DNA of 64,000 bases, from the NCBI RefSeq assembly GCF_010731295.1, contig NZ_AP022579.1:930001-994000 (forward strand), written 5' to 3'. This DNA is from Mycolicibacterium boenickei. Its GTDB lineage: Bacteria; Actinomycetota; Actinomycetes; Mycobacteriales; Mycobacteriaceae. The first letter of the stretch is position 1; the number at the start of each line of letters is the position of its first letter. A program made the position numbers and the translations under genes. The notes under the pieces are model-generated. The model saw nothing but the letters and a program-made list of their open reading frames with translations. It ran no database searches and had not been told where the DNA came from. Shown here piece after piece: positions 23,908-33,062 of this stretch.

Positions 23908-24829
23908 CAAGCAGACCGTCATCGCGGTGATCGTCACCCACCGGCGACGTGAGCTGCTGGCCAAGTCCCTTGCCGCGGTGGTGGCCCAGGACCGCAGACC
24001 CGACCACCTGATCGTCGTCGACAACGACAACGACGAGGCGGTCCGCGAGTTGGTGCTCGGCCAGCCGGTGCCGGCGAGCTACCTCGGATCCCGCCGAAAC
24101 CTCGGTGGCGCAGGCGGTTTCGCGTTGGGCATGCTGCACGCCCTGGCACAGGGGGCCGACTGGATCTGGCTGGCAGACGACGACGGCCGCCCCGCGGACG
24201 ACACCGTGCTGTCCACGCTGCTGTCCTGCGCCGAGCAGTACAGCCTGGCCGAGGTGTCACCGATGGTGTGCAACCTCGACGATCCGCAGCGTCTGGCCTT
24301 CCCGCTGCGCCGCGGACTGGTGTGGCGCCGGCTGGTCAGCGAATTGCGCACCGAGAGCGAGGGCGATCTGCTGCCCGGAATCGCGTCGTTGTTCAACGGC
24401 GCACTGTTCCGGGCCGCCACCGTCGAGGCCGTCGGCGTGCCGGACCTGCGTCTGTTCGTCCGCGGCGACGAGGTCGAACTGCACCGCCGGCTCGTGCGCT
24501 CCGGACTGCCGTTCGGAACCTGTTTGACCGCAAGCTATCTGCACCCGTGCGGCACCGATGAGTTCAAGCCGATCCTCGGCGGCCGGATGCACACGCAGTA
24601 TCCCGACGACGAAACCAAACGGTTCTTCACCTACCGCAACCGGGGCTACCTGCTCTCCCAGCCCGGATTGCGCAAACTGCTGCCGCAGGAGTGGGTGCGG
24701 TTCGGCTGGTACTTTCTGGTGTCCCGACGCGACCCCGCGGGTCTGCGCGAATGGATCCGCCTGCGGCGGTTGGGCAGGCGGGAAAGGTTCTTGCGGGGCG
24801 AGCGAAGCGACGGGAGGAGTTACAGATGA
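23897..24829 (+). CDS. glfT1: Galactofuranosyltransferase GlfT1 (Rv3782)
   Basis: 310 residues of GT2 family. After the nucleotide-binding VIVTHRRRELLAKSLAAV comes LGSRRNLGGAGGFALGML and the metal-binding aspartates in WLADDDGRPADD; FVRGDEVELHRRLVRSGL holds the catalytic-base region. It adds the first two galactofuranose residues to the decaprenyl-linked GlcNAc-Rha acceptor at the cytosolic face. The GTG at 23897 overlaps the wzt stop by 11 bases, and its own stop overlaps the wzm start (ATGA), so wzt-glfT1-wzm are translated as one unit. Confidence 0.94.
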   Translation: MTPDKQTVIAVIVTHRRRELLAKSLAAVVAQDRRPDHLIVVDNDNDEAVRELVLGQPVPASYLGSRRNLGGAGGFALGMLHALAQGADWIWLADDDGRPADDTVLSTLLSCAEQYSLAEVSPMVCNLDDPQRLAFPLRRGLVWRRLVSELRTESEGDLLPGIASLFNGALFRAATVEAVGVPDLRLFVRGDEVELHRRLVRSGLPFGTCLTASYLHPCGTDEFKPILGGRMHTQYPDDETKRFFTYRNRGYLLSQPGLRKLLPQEWVRFGWYFLVSRRDPAGLREWIRLRRLGRRERFLRGERSDGRSYR

Positions 24830-25656
24830 CGTTCACCGACGCGGCGTCCGATTCCAAGACCATGGCCCGGGCCGTGCGCGACCTACGCGAAGGTTTCGCC
24901 AAACGGGAACTGTGGCTGCACCTGGGCTGGCAGGACATCAAACAGCGCTACCGACGCAGTGTGCTCGGCCCGTTCTGGATCACCATCGCCACCGGCACCA
25001 CCGCAGTGGCGATGGGCCTGCTGTACTCGAAGCTGTTCAAGCTCCCACTCGAAGAACACCTGCCCTACGTCACCCTCGGGCTGATCATCTGGAATCTGAT
25101 CAACGCCTCGATCCTCGAGGGTTCCGAGGTGTTCATCGCCAATGAGGGCCTGATCAAACAACTTCCGACACCGCTGTCGGTGCACGTCTACCGACTGGTC
25201 TGGCGGCAGCTGATCCTGTTCGGCCACAACATCGTCATCTTCGTGATCATCGCGATCATCTATCCGAAACCCTGGAAGTGGATCGACCTCGCGGTCATCC
25301 CTGCGCTGGGCCTGATCGTGCTGAACTGCGTCTGGGTGTCGATCTGTTTCGGCATCCTGGCCACCCGGTACCGCGACATCGGCCCGCTGCTGGCGTCGAT
25401 CGTCCAGTTGCTGTTCTTCATGACGCCGATCATCTGGAACGAGTCGACGCTGCAGCAGCAGGGTGCCGGTTCGTGGGCGAAGATCGTCGAACTCAACCCG
25501 CTGCTGCACTACCTCGACATCGTGCGCGCGCCCCTGCTCGGTGCCGACCAGGAAGTGCGGCACTGGGTAGTGGTGCTGGTGCTCACCGCGATCGGCTGGA
25601 CGCTCGCGGCGTTGGCCATGCGCCAGTACCGCGCACGCGTGCCGTACTGGGTCTGA
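24826..25656 (+). CDS. rfbD: Galactan exporter permease (Wzm/RfbD, Rv3783)
   Basis: 276 residues, ABC-2 type permease. After a cytosolic segment ending in WQDIKQRYRRSVLGPFW (the coupling-helix motif of Wzm proteins) it has six hydrophobic segments. FMTPIIWNESTL is the conserved extracytoplasmic P-loop of polysaccharide exporters. The start is fixed by ATGA overlap with glfT1. It pairs with the ATPase at 23110 to flip galactan-loaded decaprenyl phosphate to the periplasm. Confidence 0.94.
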   Translation: MTFTDAASDSKTMARAVRDLREGFAKRELWLHLGWQDIKQRYRRSVLGPFWITIATGTTAVAMGLLYSKLFKLPLEEHLPYVTLGLIIWNLINASILEGSEVFIANEGLIKQLPTPLSVHVYRLVWRQLILFGHNIVIFVIIAIIYPKPWKWIDLAVIPALGLIVLNCVWVSICFGILATRYRDIGPLLASIVQLLFFMTPIIWNESTLQQQGAGSWAKIVELNPLLHYLDIVRAPLLGADQEVRHWVVVLVLTAIGWTLAALAMRQYRARVPYWV

Positions 25657-25660
25657 GCGC

Positions 25661-26080
25661 CTACACGTCGTCGGGCACGGCGCCGAACACGAACCTGCGG
25701 CCGGAGATCTCCTTCGGCTGGATCCTCACGTACCGGCGCTTCGTGGTGGCGATCCACGACAACAGCTGGCCGCGCTCGGCCTCGGCGATCTCGTCGGGAG
25801 CCTCAAGGAGATGCGGTACGCCGCGCACGATCACGCTCCATCCGCCGGCGCCCGTGTGATAGTCGGCCTCGAACAGCACCCGGTCGTTGAGCAGGGTGCT
25901 GATCAACTTGGTGCCCTCGGCGGTCCGGAACAGCACCGTGCGGCGCTGGACGACGAAGTTCACCGGGAAGATCTCCAGGCGGGTGCCGATCGTCGATACC
26001 AGGCGACCCAGCGTCACGCTCGACAGCAGCTGCCAGCACTCGTCCTCCCCGAGCACTGAAACCGGGCTCTGCGGCGCCAT
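25661..26080 (-). CDS. Pyridoxamine-5'-phosphate-oxidase-type flavin/F420-binding protein
   Basis: 139 residues of split-beta-barrel fold: LLSSVTLGRLVSTIGTRLEI, FPVNFVVQRRTVLFRTAEGT and the barrel strand WSVIVRGVPHLL. This is the pattern of small PNPOx-like proteins that bind FMN, F420 or heme in mycobacteria. The exact cofactor cannot be read. It is convergent with the wzm gene (5-base gap) and followed upstream by a porin gene on the same strand, with a hairpin between them. Confidence 0.85.
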   Translation of the reverse strand: MAPQSPVSVLGEDECWQLLSSVTLGRLVSTIGTRLEIFPVNFVVQRRTVLFRTAEGTKLISTLLNDRVLFEADYHTGAGGWSVIVRGVPHLLEAPDEIAEAERGQLLSWIATTKRRYVRIQPKEISGRRFVFGAVPDDV

Positions 26081-26105
26081 GAGGCCACCGTAGCCGCCGA
26101 CATGG

Positions 26106-26152
26106 CAATCGGCGCGCCCCTTGCTCCGGAAAGGAGAGGGACGCGCCGATTG
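26106..26152. terminator. Long hairpin between porin and PNPOx-like gene, candidate terminator
   Basis: CAATCGGCGCG (26106-26116) pairs with CGCGCCGATTG (26142-26152), with further partial pairing inside the 25-base loop. It lies 28 bases beyond the porin stop on the minus strand. There is no clear T-run, so it may end or stabilise the porin mRNA. Confidence 0.6.
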
Positions 26153-26180
26153 GGCAAGCGATTACCGGACGATCATGTCC

Positions 26181-26828
26181 TTAATTCATGTTCCAGGGCT
26201 CGCCGTAGGTGGTGACGCTGTCACCGGTCGAGGCGATCAGCCGGGCGAACGGACGCAGCAGCACACCACCGGCCGCGCCGGTCACGGTGCCGTGCGCGTT
26301 GGACACCGCCACACCGCCGGCCGCGCCCTTGACGTCCACCGAGAAGGTGGCCACTTCCTGGATGCCGGGGCCGTTGCCCAGGTCGGCGCTGATCGACACA
26401 CCCGGGAACAGGTTCGGGGTGATGACCGAGTTCAGGCCGAAGGGCGGGCCGGTGATGTCACCGTCGTCGATCAGGATGTTCGGGGTGGTGTAGGAGAAGT
26501 TGATCCCCACGCCCAGCGACCAGGGGAAGCCGATCTGATAACCCAGCTCCAAGGTGCCCTCGAAGTCATCGGCGCCCGGGCCGGCCACCGTGTACTTGGC
26601 GCGACCGGAATGGAACCACTCACGGGTCAGCCGGTTGCGGTCCAGCGGGAACACACCGTTGAGGAAGGTGTCCCACTGCTGAACGGTCAGGGTCCGGTCC
26701 TGACCATCGACCAGGCTCAGTTCGTTGTCCAGACCCGCATGAGAAGTGCCCGTGCCTATGAACAGGCCCGCGAGGACCCCGGCCATTGCGGTCACCAATG
26801 CGACCAGCACTCGACTGAATGCCTTCAT
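26181..26828 (-). CDS. MspA-type outer membrane porin
   Basis: 215 residues: a 31-residue signal peptide (ending TSHA) and a mature chain of 184 residues beginning GLDNELSLVDGQDRTLTVQQ, the MspA mature start. The constriction-zone aspartates are in LIDDGDI, and the rim and stem regions (RREWF-like REWFHSG, LGVGINFSYTTP) match MspA. From memory it is nearly identical to M. smegmatis MspA-D, differing at a few positions such as TGPPF. It forms octameric pores for hydrophilic nutrients in the mycolate outer membrane. Slow-growing pathogens lack it, so its presence points to a fast grower. Confidence 0.97.
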   Translation of the reverse strand: MKAFSRVLVALVTAMAGVLAGLFIGTGTSHAGLDNELSLVDGQDRTLTVQQWDTFLNGVFPLDRNRLTREWFHSGRAKYTVAGPGADDFEGTLELGYQIGFPWSLGVGINFSYTTPNILIDDGDITGPPFGLNSVITPNLFPGVSISADLGNGPGIQEVATFSVDVKGAAGGVAVSNAHGTVTGAAGGVLLRPFARLIASTGDSVTTYGEPWNMN

Positions 26829-27466
26829 GTTCTCCCTAGCTATGTCGGTGATCCGATACGTGCGTCACCAACCAGGGCCCCCACCCTTGAGATCCATTGA
26901 CGTTCGGCCGCCCGATTAGGGACGTCACATCCGGCTCTCATGCCTTGCTCATGATTGGCAGGAGGAAACGTAACCGGGCGGCATCCGGGCGGCAACGGCA
27001 ACGGTTTCCGGTCACCCACGCAGACAAACCGCGATACAAAGTTTGCTAGATCCGCAGCGGCTTACATCACACCCTTACTGTCGGTTGCCTGTGAGCGCCT
27101 GGGACCGCGGGGGCGGCGAGGTCGGACGAGACCGCCGCCGCGGAACCCCGCCATGGGGTAGGAACTGGCGTTTTGCCCGTTGCATGAACGTCCGCGCGGG
27201 CAATCACGATGAGCGGAAGGATTGCCGCCGACAGCGGCGACGTCGTGCGCCGCCTCGTCAACCGGGCCGAGTTTGCGCTTGCTGTGTAAACGTTCCGTTA
27301 CGCAGTGCCGAACGGCCGGATTAACTGAACGGCCGAAGATCGATTCAAGGAGTTGGCCGTCGATATTCCGTTCTGTGACTGACCTCACATTTGAACCTTG
27401 GCAAACACCCCTGCGCCGGCTCGTATTTCACAGGCACTTCACAGCGGAGTTGGACGTTATGGCGAT
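26829..27466. other. 638-base non-coding region upstream of porin and zinc-ribbon gene
   Basis: No convincing gene is present; small frames here are low-complexity and Arg-rich. The region must hold the divergent promoters of the porin (minus) and zinc-ribbon gene (plus). Porin genes of fast growers are reported to have distal promoters and long leaders, which would fit the length. Repeated AACGGCCG (27309, 27327) and AACGTT-like motifs are seen near the plus-strand end, without a firm interpretation. Confidence 0.5.
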
Positions 27467-27805
27467 ATGAGCATTCCGCCATATGAGCCCCCGAAGCCCC
27501 CTGCATCGCCCGGCGTAGGCAATACCCTGCTGTGTCCGAAGTGCGCCGGGGTCATGAAGACCTACGAGCGCAACGGCATCCACCTGGAGCAATGCGACAC
27601 CTGCCGCGGCATCTTCCTGGATTTCGGCGAGCTGGAGGCGCTGACCCAGATGGAGAACCGGTTCGTCCAGGCGCCGCCACCGCCTGCCCCGCAGGCACAT
27701 CCGGGTTACTCCCAGGGCTACTCGGACTACGGCCCCGGCTGGGGCCACCGCGGGAACAAGCACTACCGCAAGCAAGGCTTCGGCCGGCTGTTCTTCTCCA
27801 GCTGA
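27467..27805 (+). CDS. Zinc-ribbon (zf-TFIIB) protein
   Basis: 112 residues. Two Cys pairs, LLCPKCAGVMKTYERNG and LEQCDTCRGIFLDFGELEAL, form a zinc ribbon of the zf-TFIIB type. The rest is Pro/Gly/Tyr-rich and ends basic (RKQGFGRLFFSS). These small proteins are widespread in actinobacteria with unknown role. The ATG at 27467 is chosen; an upstream frame would add 23 residues. The 3' end overlaps the convergent kinase-like gene by 43 bases. Confidence 0.82.
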   Translation: MSIPPYEPPKPPASPGVGNTLLCPKCAGVMKTYERNGIHLEQCDTCRGIFLDFGELEALTQMENRFVQAPPPPAPQAHPGYSQGYSDYGPGWGHRGNKHYRKQGFGRLFFSS

Positions 27806-28542
27806 GGCATCCGCGCGCAGGCCGCCGTCAGCAGTTCGTCGTCGGGATCGTTGGCGGCGGCCTGGATGACGGCGGCCCGGGCGAACGGTTCCAGCGCGGG
27901 CCACGGATCCGGCTGCGGCAAGGCCGGGCCCCCGGCGGCCCGGTACGCGTCGAGGAACCGGAACCAATCGGCGTCGGGAATGAGCCCGGCCGCCCAGAAC
28001 CCGGCAGGGCGCGCCAAATCCCAAGCCGGATCGCCCAATCCGAGGTCGTCAACATCGATGAGCTGCCAGCGCCCGTCGCGCCGTCCTACTTGGCCCAGGT
28101 GAAAGTCGCCGTGCACGAGGCTGCGCGGCCGGCCCGGGGATCCGGGCCGCCACGCGGCGTCGGGCAGACCGGCCGCGGCCCGCAACACCACTCGATCGCC
28201 GCGGCACCGGGTCCGGTCGACCGCGCGCCGCAGCCTCGCCGGCCAGCCGTGCGGTGGCAGCCGCTCGACGACCGGTTCGGTGTGCAACGCCGCCAGCAGC
28301 CGCCCGATATCAGCCCATGGCACGCATTCGGGTTGCACCGCAAGGGTTTCCACCAGCGGCCACCGGGTGAGACAGCGACCGTTCACCGCATCGGGCAGCT
28401 CGGATACCGGGCTCACCAGGGCATCAACGCGACTGCCGGCGCGCAGGCGGGCACGCAGTGCGCGCGGATCAGTGCCCGGCCGGTGCAGCTTGTGCACGAG
28501 TGCGCCGTGCACCGTGATATCCGCACCTGACCGGGTCTGCAC
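27763..28542 (-). CDS. Aminoglycoside phosphotransferase/choline kinase-like protein
   Basis: 259 residues. The Brenner motif is LVHGDFHLGQVG (catalytic Asp in HGDFHxxQ) and the metal-binding DFG-like motif is LIDVDDLGLGDPAWDLA. The N-terminal lobe is short. This is the APH/ChoK-like kinase superfamily, whose substrate cannot be inferred; aminoglycoside resistance should not be assumed. The gene shares 43 bases at its 3' end with the convergent zinc-ribbon gene and is followed upstream by an AhpD-like gene on the same strand (18-base gap). Confidence 0.85.
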   Translation of the reverse strand: MQTRSGADITVHGALVHKLHRPGTDPRALRARLRAGSRVDALVSPVSELPDAVNGRCLTRWPLVETLAVQPECVPWADIGRLLAALHTEPVVERLPPHGWPARLRRAVDRTRCRGDRVVLRAAAGLPDAAWRPGSPGRPRSLVHGDFHLGQVGRRDGRWQLIDVDDLGLGDPAWDLARPAGFWAAGLIPDADWFRFLDAYRAAGGPALPQPDPWPALEPFARAAVIQAAANDPDDELLTAACARMPQLEKNSRPKPCLR

Positions 28543-28560
28543 CTCTCCAGTGTCCCGCGG

Positions 28561-29031
28561 TCAGCGCCGCGGAGCGGGCATCCGCACGGTGACGTTGATC
28601 CGGTTCCAGGCGTTGATGGTGACGGCCATCGCGATCACCTGACCGAGCTCACGTTCGGTGAACGCGGCGGCGGCGCGCGCGTACACGCCGTCGGGCACGT
28701 GGCCGTTACCCAGTTCGGTGATGGCCTCGGTCAGCGCCAGCGCGGCCTGCTCACGCTCGGTGAACAGGTCACCTGCTTCCTGCCAGGCCGCGATGAGCGC
28801 GAGTCGCTGCTCGGTCTCGCCCTGCTTGCGGGCGTCGTGGGTGTGCATGTCGAGGCAGAACGCGCAGTGGTTGATCTGCGATGCGCGGATCTTGACCAAC
28901 TCACCGATCGTCGGGTCGAGGTCTTTGGCGGCGGCGTTCGACAGGGTCATCATCGCGTCGTAGAGCTCGGGCGAAACCTTGTAGATCTTGAGGCGGTCGA
29001 CGGTCGCGGCGGGCTCGAGTGTCTGTGTCAT
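28561..29031 (-). CDS. AhpD-like / carboxymuconolactone decarboxylase-family peroxidase
   Basis: 156 residues beginning MTQTLEPAATVDRLKIYKVS. The active-site motif is NHCAFCLDMHTHDARK (CxxC followed by His), as in AhpD-type alkyl hydroperoxidases of the CMD family. The rest, ITELGNGHVPDGVYARAAAA and AMAVTINAWNRINVT, is family-typical. It is divergent from a MocR-type regulator with 49 bases between starts, so control by that regulator is likely. Confidence 0.92.
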   Translation of the reverse strand: MTQTLEPAATVDRLKIYKVSPELYDAMMTLSNAAAKDLDPTIGELVKIRASQINHCAFCLDMHTHDARKQGETEQRLALIAAWQEAGDLFTEREQAALALTEAITELGNGHVPDGVYARAAAAFTERELGQVIAMAVTINAWNRINVTVRMPAPRR

Positions 29032-29080
29032 GTCCTCAACGCTAGCCGGGAAAATACCGCCTAGATGGTTCAATAATGCG

Positions 29081-30499
29081 GTGACTTCGCGGGCCAATTC
29101 AGCTAGCCGGGACCTGCATCTGGACTTGCGCGCGCTGATCGAGCCCGGCAGCCGCACCGCCCGCGAACAGCTGATCACCGCGCTCCGGGACGGCATTCGC
29201 GGCGGCAGGCTCAGCACCGACACACGGCTGCCGCCGTCGCGCACCCTGGCCTCCGATCTGGGATTGGCGCGCAACACCGTGGCCGAGGCCTACGCCGAAC
29301 TGGTCGCCGAGGGCTGGCTGGCGTCACGCCAGGGCGCGGGCACCTGGGTGGCCCGCAGCGCCGCACCGCGACCGGCGCCGCGCCCGCGCCGCGTACCTGC
29401 CGTCCCGCGGCACAACCTGATGCCCGGTTCCCCCGACGTGTCGGAGTTTCCGCGGTCGGCCTGGTTGGCGTCGGCGCGTCGGGCGGTCACGAACGCACCG
29501 GTCTCCGCCCTGCGGATGGGGGATCCGCGCGGACCGCTGCCGCTGCGGGAAGCACTCACCGAATACCTGGGCCGCGTGCGTGGGGTGCGTGCCACCCCGG
29601 AGTCGATCGTGATCTGTTCGGGCGTGCGCGACGGCGTCGACCTGATGGGGCGGGTACTCGGCACCCGGCGCCCGGTCGCGGTCGAGGCCCATGGACTGTT
29701 CATCTTCCGCGACACCCTCGCGGCGCTCGGCGTGCCGACGACTCCGATCGGCATCGACGACCACGGCGCGGTGATCAGCGACCTCGACCGGCTCGACACC
29801 CCCGCGGTCCTCCTGACCCCCGCGCATCAGAGCCCGTTCGGCATGGCCCTGCACCCGGCCCGGCGCACCGCGGTCATCGACTGGGCCCAGCGCACCGGCG
29901 GCTACGTCGTCGACGACGACTACGACGGTGAGTTCCGCTACGACCGCCAACCCGTCGGCGCCCTGCAGGCACTGAACCCGGAACATGTCGTCTACCTGGG
30001 CTCGGCCAGCAAGAGCCTGGCCCAGGTGATGCGAGTGGGCTGGATGGTGCTGCCCGATGCGCTGATCGACCCGGTGATCGCGGCGGCGGGCGGGGCCCAG
30101 TACCACGTCGACGCCCTCACCGCGCTGACGCTGGCCGACTTCATCAACAGCGGCGCCTACGACCGGCACATCCGGCGGATGCGCACCCGCTACCGACGGC
30201 GCCGCGACGAGCTGGTCGCCGCACTGGCCCGGTTCGACCGCACCATCGGCGTCGGCGGATTGGCGGCTGGGGTGAATATGCTGCTCACCCTGCCCGACGG
30301 GGCCGAACCGGAGGTGCTGCGCCGGGCCGGGGAGGCCGGCATCGCGCTGTCCGGGCTGTCGATCATGCGGCACCCGCTGGCCGGGCCGGACACCCCGGAC
30401 CCCGACGGGGTGATCATCGGATTCGGGGGACCCGCGGAGCACGCCTTCGGCCCCGCGGTCGACGCGCTGTGCCGGGTGCTGGCGGCCACGCTCCGCTAG
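29081..30499 (+). CDS. MocR/PdxR-type regulator, second copy in window
   Basis: 472 residues from a GTG at 29081. N-terminal GntR winged helix: REQLITALRDGIRGGRLSTD, PPSRTLASDLGLARNTVAEA. Aminotransferase domain: LTPAHQSPFGMAL, VVDDDYDGEFRYDR and PLP lysine in GSASKSLAQVMRVGWMV. Architecture equals that of the gene at 6986, but the two are clearly distinct paralogues. It diverges from the AhpD-like gene, its likely target. An alternative longer frame upstream would overlap that gene. Confidence 0.92.
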   Translation: MTSRANSASRDLHLDLRALIEPGSRTAREQLITALRDGIRGGRLSTDTRLPPSRTLASDLGLARNTVAEAYAELVAEGWLASRQGAGTWVARSAAPRPAPRPRRVPAVPRHNLMPGSPDVSEFPRSAWLASARRAVTNAPVSALRMGDPRGPLPLREALTEYLGRVRGVRATPESIVICSGVRDGVDLMGRVLGTRRPVAVEAHGLFIFRDTLAALGVPTTPIGIDDHGAVISDLDRLDTPAVLLTPAHQSPFGMALHPARRTAVIDWAQRTGGYVVDDDYDGEFRYDRQPVGALQALNPEHVVYLGSASKSLAQVMRVGWMVLPDALIDPVIAAAGGAQYHVDALTALTLADFINSGAYDRHIRRMRTRYRRRRDELVAALARFDRTIGVGGLAAGVNMLLTLPDGAEPEVLRRAGEAGIALSGLSIMRHPLAGPDTPDPDGVIIGFGGPAEHAFGPAVDALCRVLAATLR

Positions 30500-31122
30500 G
30501 AGTCGTCACCGACGATCAGGTCCGATGGCCCGGTCGGCAACCGCCAGCCGAACGCCAGCCCGGCCAGGCGCAACGTCGTCGCCAGTACCGTCCCCACCAC
30601 CAGGCCGATCCACTGCGGGCCGAAGTAGTCGATGACCGCGTAGGCCGTCGCACCGATCATCGCCGGGACGGCATACAGATCGTCGGGCCGCATCAACATC
30701 GGGATCTCGCGGACCAGCACGTCGCGGATGATGCCGCCGCCGATCGCCGTGGTCATACCGATCAGCACCGCCGCGAACCAACTGGCCCCGTGGTCGACGG
30801 CGAAGGCCGCGCCGGAGGTCGCGAAGAAGCCCATGCCGATCGCGTCCAGCGGCAGCACGATGTGATTGAACCGGATCAGATGCTTGGCAGTGAGCGTGGC
30901 CACGGCCGTCGCCGCCAAGGCAACCGTGATGTTGGGCCACTGCTGAATAGAGGTGGGCGGGTGGACACCGAGGAAGACATCGCGGATCACGCCGCCGCTG
31001 ACGCCGGTCAACACCCCCAGCGCCGCGATGCCGAACAGATCGAAGCCCTTCCGGATCGCCACCATGGCACCCGAGGACGCGAACACCGCGATCCCGAGAT
31101 CGTTGAGCACCGTCTGCAGCAC
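30496..31122 (-). CDS. TRIC-type channel / UPF0126 membrane protein
   Basis: 208 residues with about seven hydrophobic helices in two repeats. Each repeat has the glycine motif and conserved GG-IRD element: GVSGGVIRDVFLG and AIGGGIIRDVLVREIP. Bacterial UPF0126 proteins are homologues of trimeric intracellular cation (TRIC) channels. It overlaps by four bases the end of the convergent MocR gene and diverges from Rv3789 by 34 bases. Confidence 0.92.
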   Translation of the reverse strand: MLQTVLNDLGIAVFASSGAMVAIRKGFDLFGIAALGVLTGVSGGVIRDVFLGVHPPTSIQQWPNITVALAATAVATLTAKHLIRFNHIVLPLDAIGMGFFATSGAAFAVDHGASWFAAVLIGMTTAIGGGIIRDVLVREIPMLMRPDDLYAVPAMIGATAYAVIDYFGPQWIGLVVGTVLATTLRLAGLAFGWRLPTGPSDLIVGDDS

Positions 31123-31155
31123 GACTGCACGGTACGGCCTCGCTAAGCTGCCTGG

Positions 31156-31569
31156 GTGGCTGAGCCCGTGATGTCGCCGACCCTTGACCTGAAAACGCAG
31201 GCGTTCCGGTTCGTCGTGACCGGTGGGTTGTCGGCGATCGTGGACTTCGGGCTCTACGTCCTGCTCTACAAGGCCTTCGGGTTACAGGTCGACCTGGCCA
31301 AGACGATCGGTTTCATCGCCGGCACCACCACCGCCTACCTCATCAACCGGCGCTGGACGTTCCAGGCACCGCCGAGCACGGCGCGGTTCATCGCGGTGTG
31401 GGCGCTCTACCTGGTCACCTTCGCCGTCCAGGTCGGGCTGAATCACCTGGTCCTCCACCTGGCCGATTACCGGTCGTGGGCGGTTCCGGTGGCGTTCGTG
31501 ATCGCCCAGGGCACCGCCACGGTGATCAACTTCATCGTGCAGCGCGCGGTGATCTTCAAGCTCCACTGA
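31156..31569 (+). CDS. GtrA-family membrane protein, Rv3789 homologue
   Basis: 137 residues from a GTG at 31156, with four transmembrane helices and the GtrA motif [20 protein letters not shown] and [11 protein letters not shown]. In M. tuberculosis Rv3789 lies directly before dprE1 and is reported to influence arabinan synthesis, either as DPA transporter or as an anchor for AftA. The following dprE1 start is 38 bases away, so co-transcription is likely. Its position beside dprE1 is unchanged here although dprE2 has moved. Confidence 0.92.
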   Translation: MAEPVMSPTLDLKTQAFRFVVTGGLSAIVDFGLYVLLYKAFGLQVDLAKTIGFIAGTTTAYLINRRWTFQAPPSTARFIAVWALYLVTFAVQVGLNHLVLHLADYRSWAVPVAFVIAQGTATVINFIVQRAVIFKLH

Positions 31570-31607
31570 GATCCGGGCCCGACTACTGCCGGGTACGCTT
31601 CTCTGCG

Positions 31608-32990
31608 ATGTCGACTACCGATTTGCCGACCACTCCCAAGCGCCTGACAGGCTGGGGCCGGACCGCACCGACCGTGGCACAGGTGCTCTCAACCAGCGAT
31701 CCCGAGGTCATCGTCAAGGCCGTGACCCGGGCTGCCGAGCAGAAGGGCCGGGGCGTGATCGCCCGCGGGCTGGGGCGTTCCTACGGCGACAACGCGCAGA
31801 ACGGCGGCGGACTCGTCATCGACATGTCGTCGCTCAACCAGATCCACTCGATCGACGCCGGCACCAAGCTGGTCGACGTGGACGGCGGGGTGAACCTCGA
31901 CCAGTTGATGCGGGCCGCACTGCCGCACGGGTTGTGGGTCCCGGTGCTGCCGGGCACCCGGCAGGTGACCATCGGTGGCGCCATCGGCTGCGACATCCAC
32001 GGCAAGAACCACCACAGCGCCGGCAGTTTCGGCAACCACGTCCGCTCGATCGACCTGCTGACCGCCACTGGCGAGATCCGCAAGCTCACCCCGGACGGCC
32101 CCGAAGCCGAACTGTTCTGGGCGACGGTCGGCGGCAACGGACTGACCGGCATCGTGCTGCGGGCCACCATCGAGATGACCCCCACGGAGACTGCGTATTT
32201 CATCGCCGACGGCGACGTCACCCACGGCCTCGACGAGACCATCGAGTTCCACAGCGACGGCACCGAGGACAACTACACGTACTCGTCGGCCTGGTTCGAC
32301 GCGATGAGCGCCCCGCCCAAGCTGGGTCGCGCGGTGATCTCTCGCGGCTCGCTGGCGAAACTGGACCAGCTGCCCCCGAACCTGCGGCGCGATCCGCTGA
32401 AATTCGATGCGCCGCAGTACTTCACCACACCGGACATCTTCCCCAACGGTTTGGGCAACAAGCTGATCTTCGGCGCCATGACCGAGGTCTGGTACCGGCT
32501 CGGCAAGACCTACCGCGGCAAGGCCCAGAACCTGACGCAGTTCTACCACCCGCTGGACATGGTCGGGGAATGGAACCGCGCCTACGGCTCCGTCGGCTTC
32601 ACCCAGTACCAGTTCGTGGTGCCCACCGAGGCCGTCGACGAGTTCAAGCGCATCATGATCGACATCCAGCGCTCGGGGCACTACTCGTTCCTCAACGTGT
32701 TCAAGCTGTTCGGCCCCGGCAACCAGGCGCCGCTGAGCTTCCCGATCCCCGGCTGGAACGTCTGCGTCGACTTCCAAATCAAGCCCGGCCTCAGCGAGTT
32801 CCTGACCGAACTCGACCGCCGGGTAATGGAATTCGGTGGACGGCTCTACACCGCCAAGGACTCGCGGACCACCGCGAAGACGTTCCACGCCATGTATCCG
32901 CGGATCGAGGAGTGGCTGGCGGTGCGCCGCAAGGTGGATCCCGACGGCCTGTTCGTCTCCGACATGGCGCGCCGACTGGAGCTCGTCTAG
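31608..32990 (+). CDS. dprE1: Decaprenylphosphoryl-beta-D-ribose oxidase DprE1 (Rv3790)
   Basis: 460 residues. FAD-binding (VAO-type): [40 protein letters not shown] with the conserved His region, then [15 protein letters not shown]. Cys386 in GWNVCVDF is the residue (387 in M. tuberculosis) covalently attacked by benzothiazinones, so the drug-sensitive form is present. It oxidises the C2 hydroxyl of decaprenyl-phosphoryl-ribose, and DprE2 then reduces the keto product to the arabinose donor. Unlike in M. tuberculosis the next gene is not dprE2 but furA, 122 bases downstream. Confidence 0.98.
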   Translation: MSTTDLPTTPKRLTGWGRTAPTVAQVLSTSDPEVIVKAVTRAAEQKGRGVIARGLGRSYGDNAQNGGGLVIDMSSLNQIHSIDAGTKLVDVDGGVNLDQLMRAALPHGLWVPVLPGTRQVTIGGAIGCDIHGKNHHSAGSFGNHVRSIDLLTATGEIRKLTPDGPEAELFWATVGGNGLTGIVLRATIEMTPTETAYFIADGDVTHGLDETIEFHSDGTEDNYTYSSAWFDAMSAPPKLGRAVISRGSLAKLDQLPPNLRRDPLKFDAPQYFTTPDIFPNGLGNKLIFGAMTEVWYRLGKTYRGKAQNLTQFYHPLDMVGEWNRAYGSVGFTQYQFVVPTEAVDEFKRIMIDIQRSGHYSFLNVFKLFGPGNQAPLSFPIPGWNVCVDFQIKPGLSEFLTELDRRVMEFGGRLYTAKDSRTTAKTFHAMYPRIEEWLAVRRKVDPDGLFVSDMARRLELV

Positions 32991-33062
32991 CTCCTGGCCG
33001 CCCGGCGCCGTCAAGCGGTCGCCGACCCGGTGTAGGTCGCCTCACTGTTTCCCTCGGATTCG

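Noticed and set aside
26949..27324. Small genes in the porin upstream region
   Set aside because: Frames are Arg/Pro-rich, lack ribosome sites and do not resemble proteins.
27763..28542. Aminoglycoside resistance gene
   Set aside because: Only the general kinase motifs of the APH/choline kinase superfamily are present; no specific resistance family is recognised.
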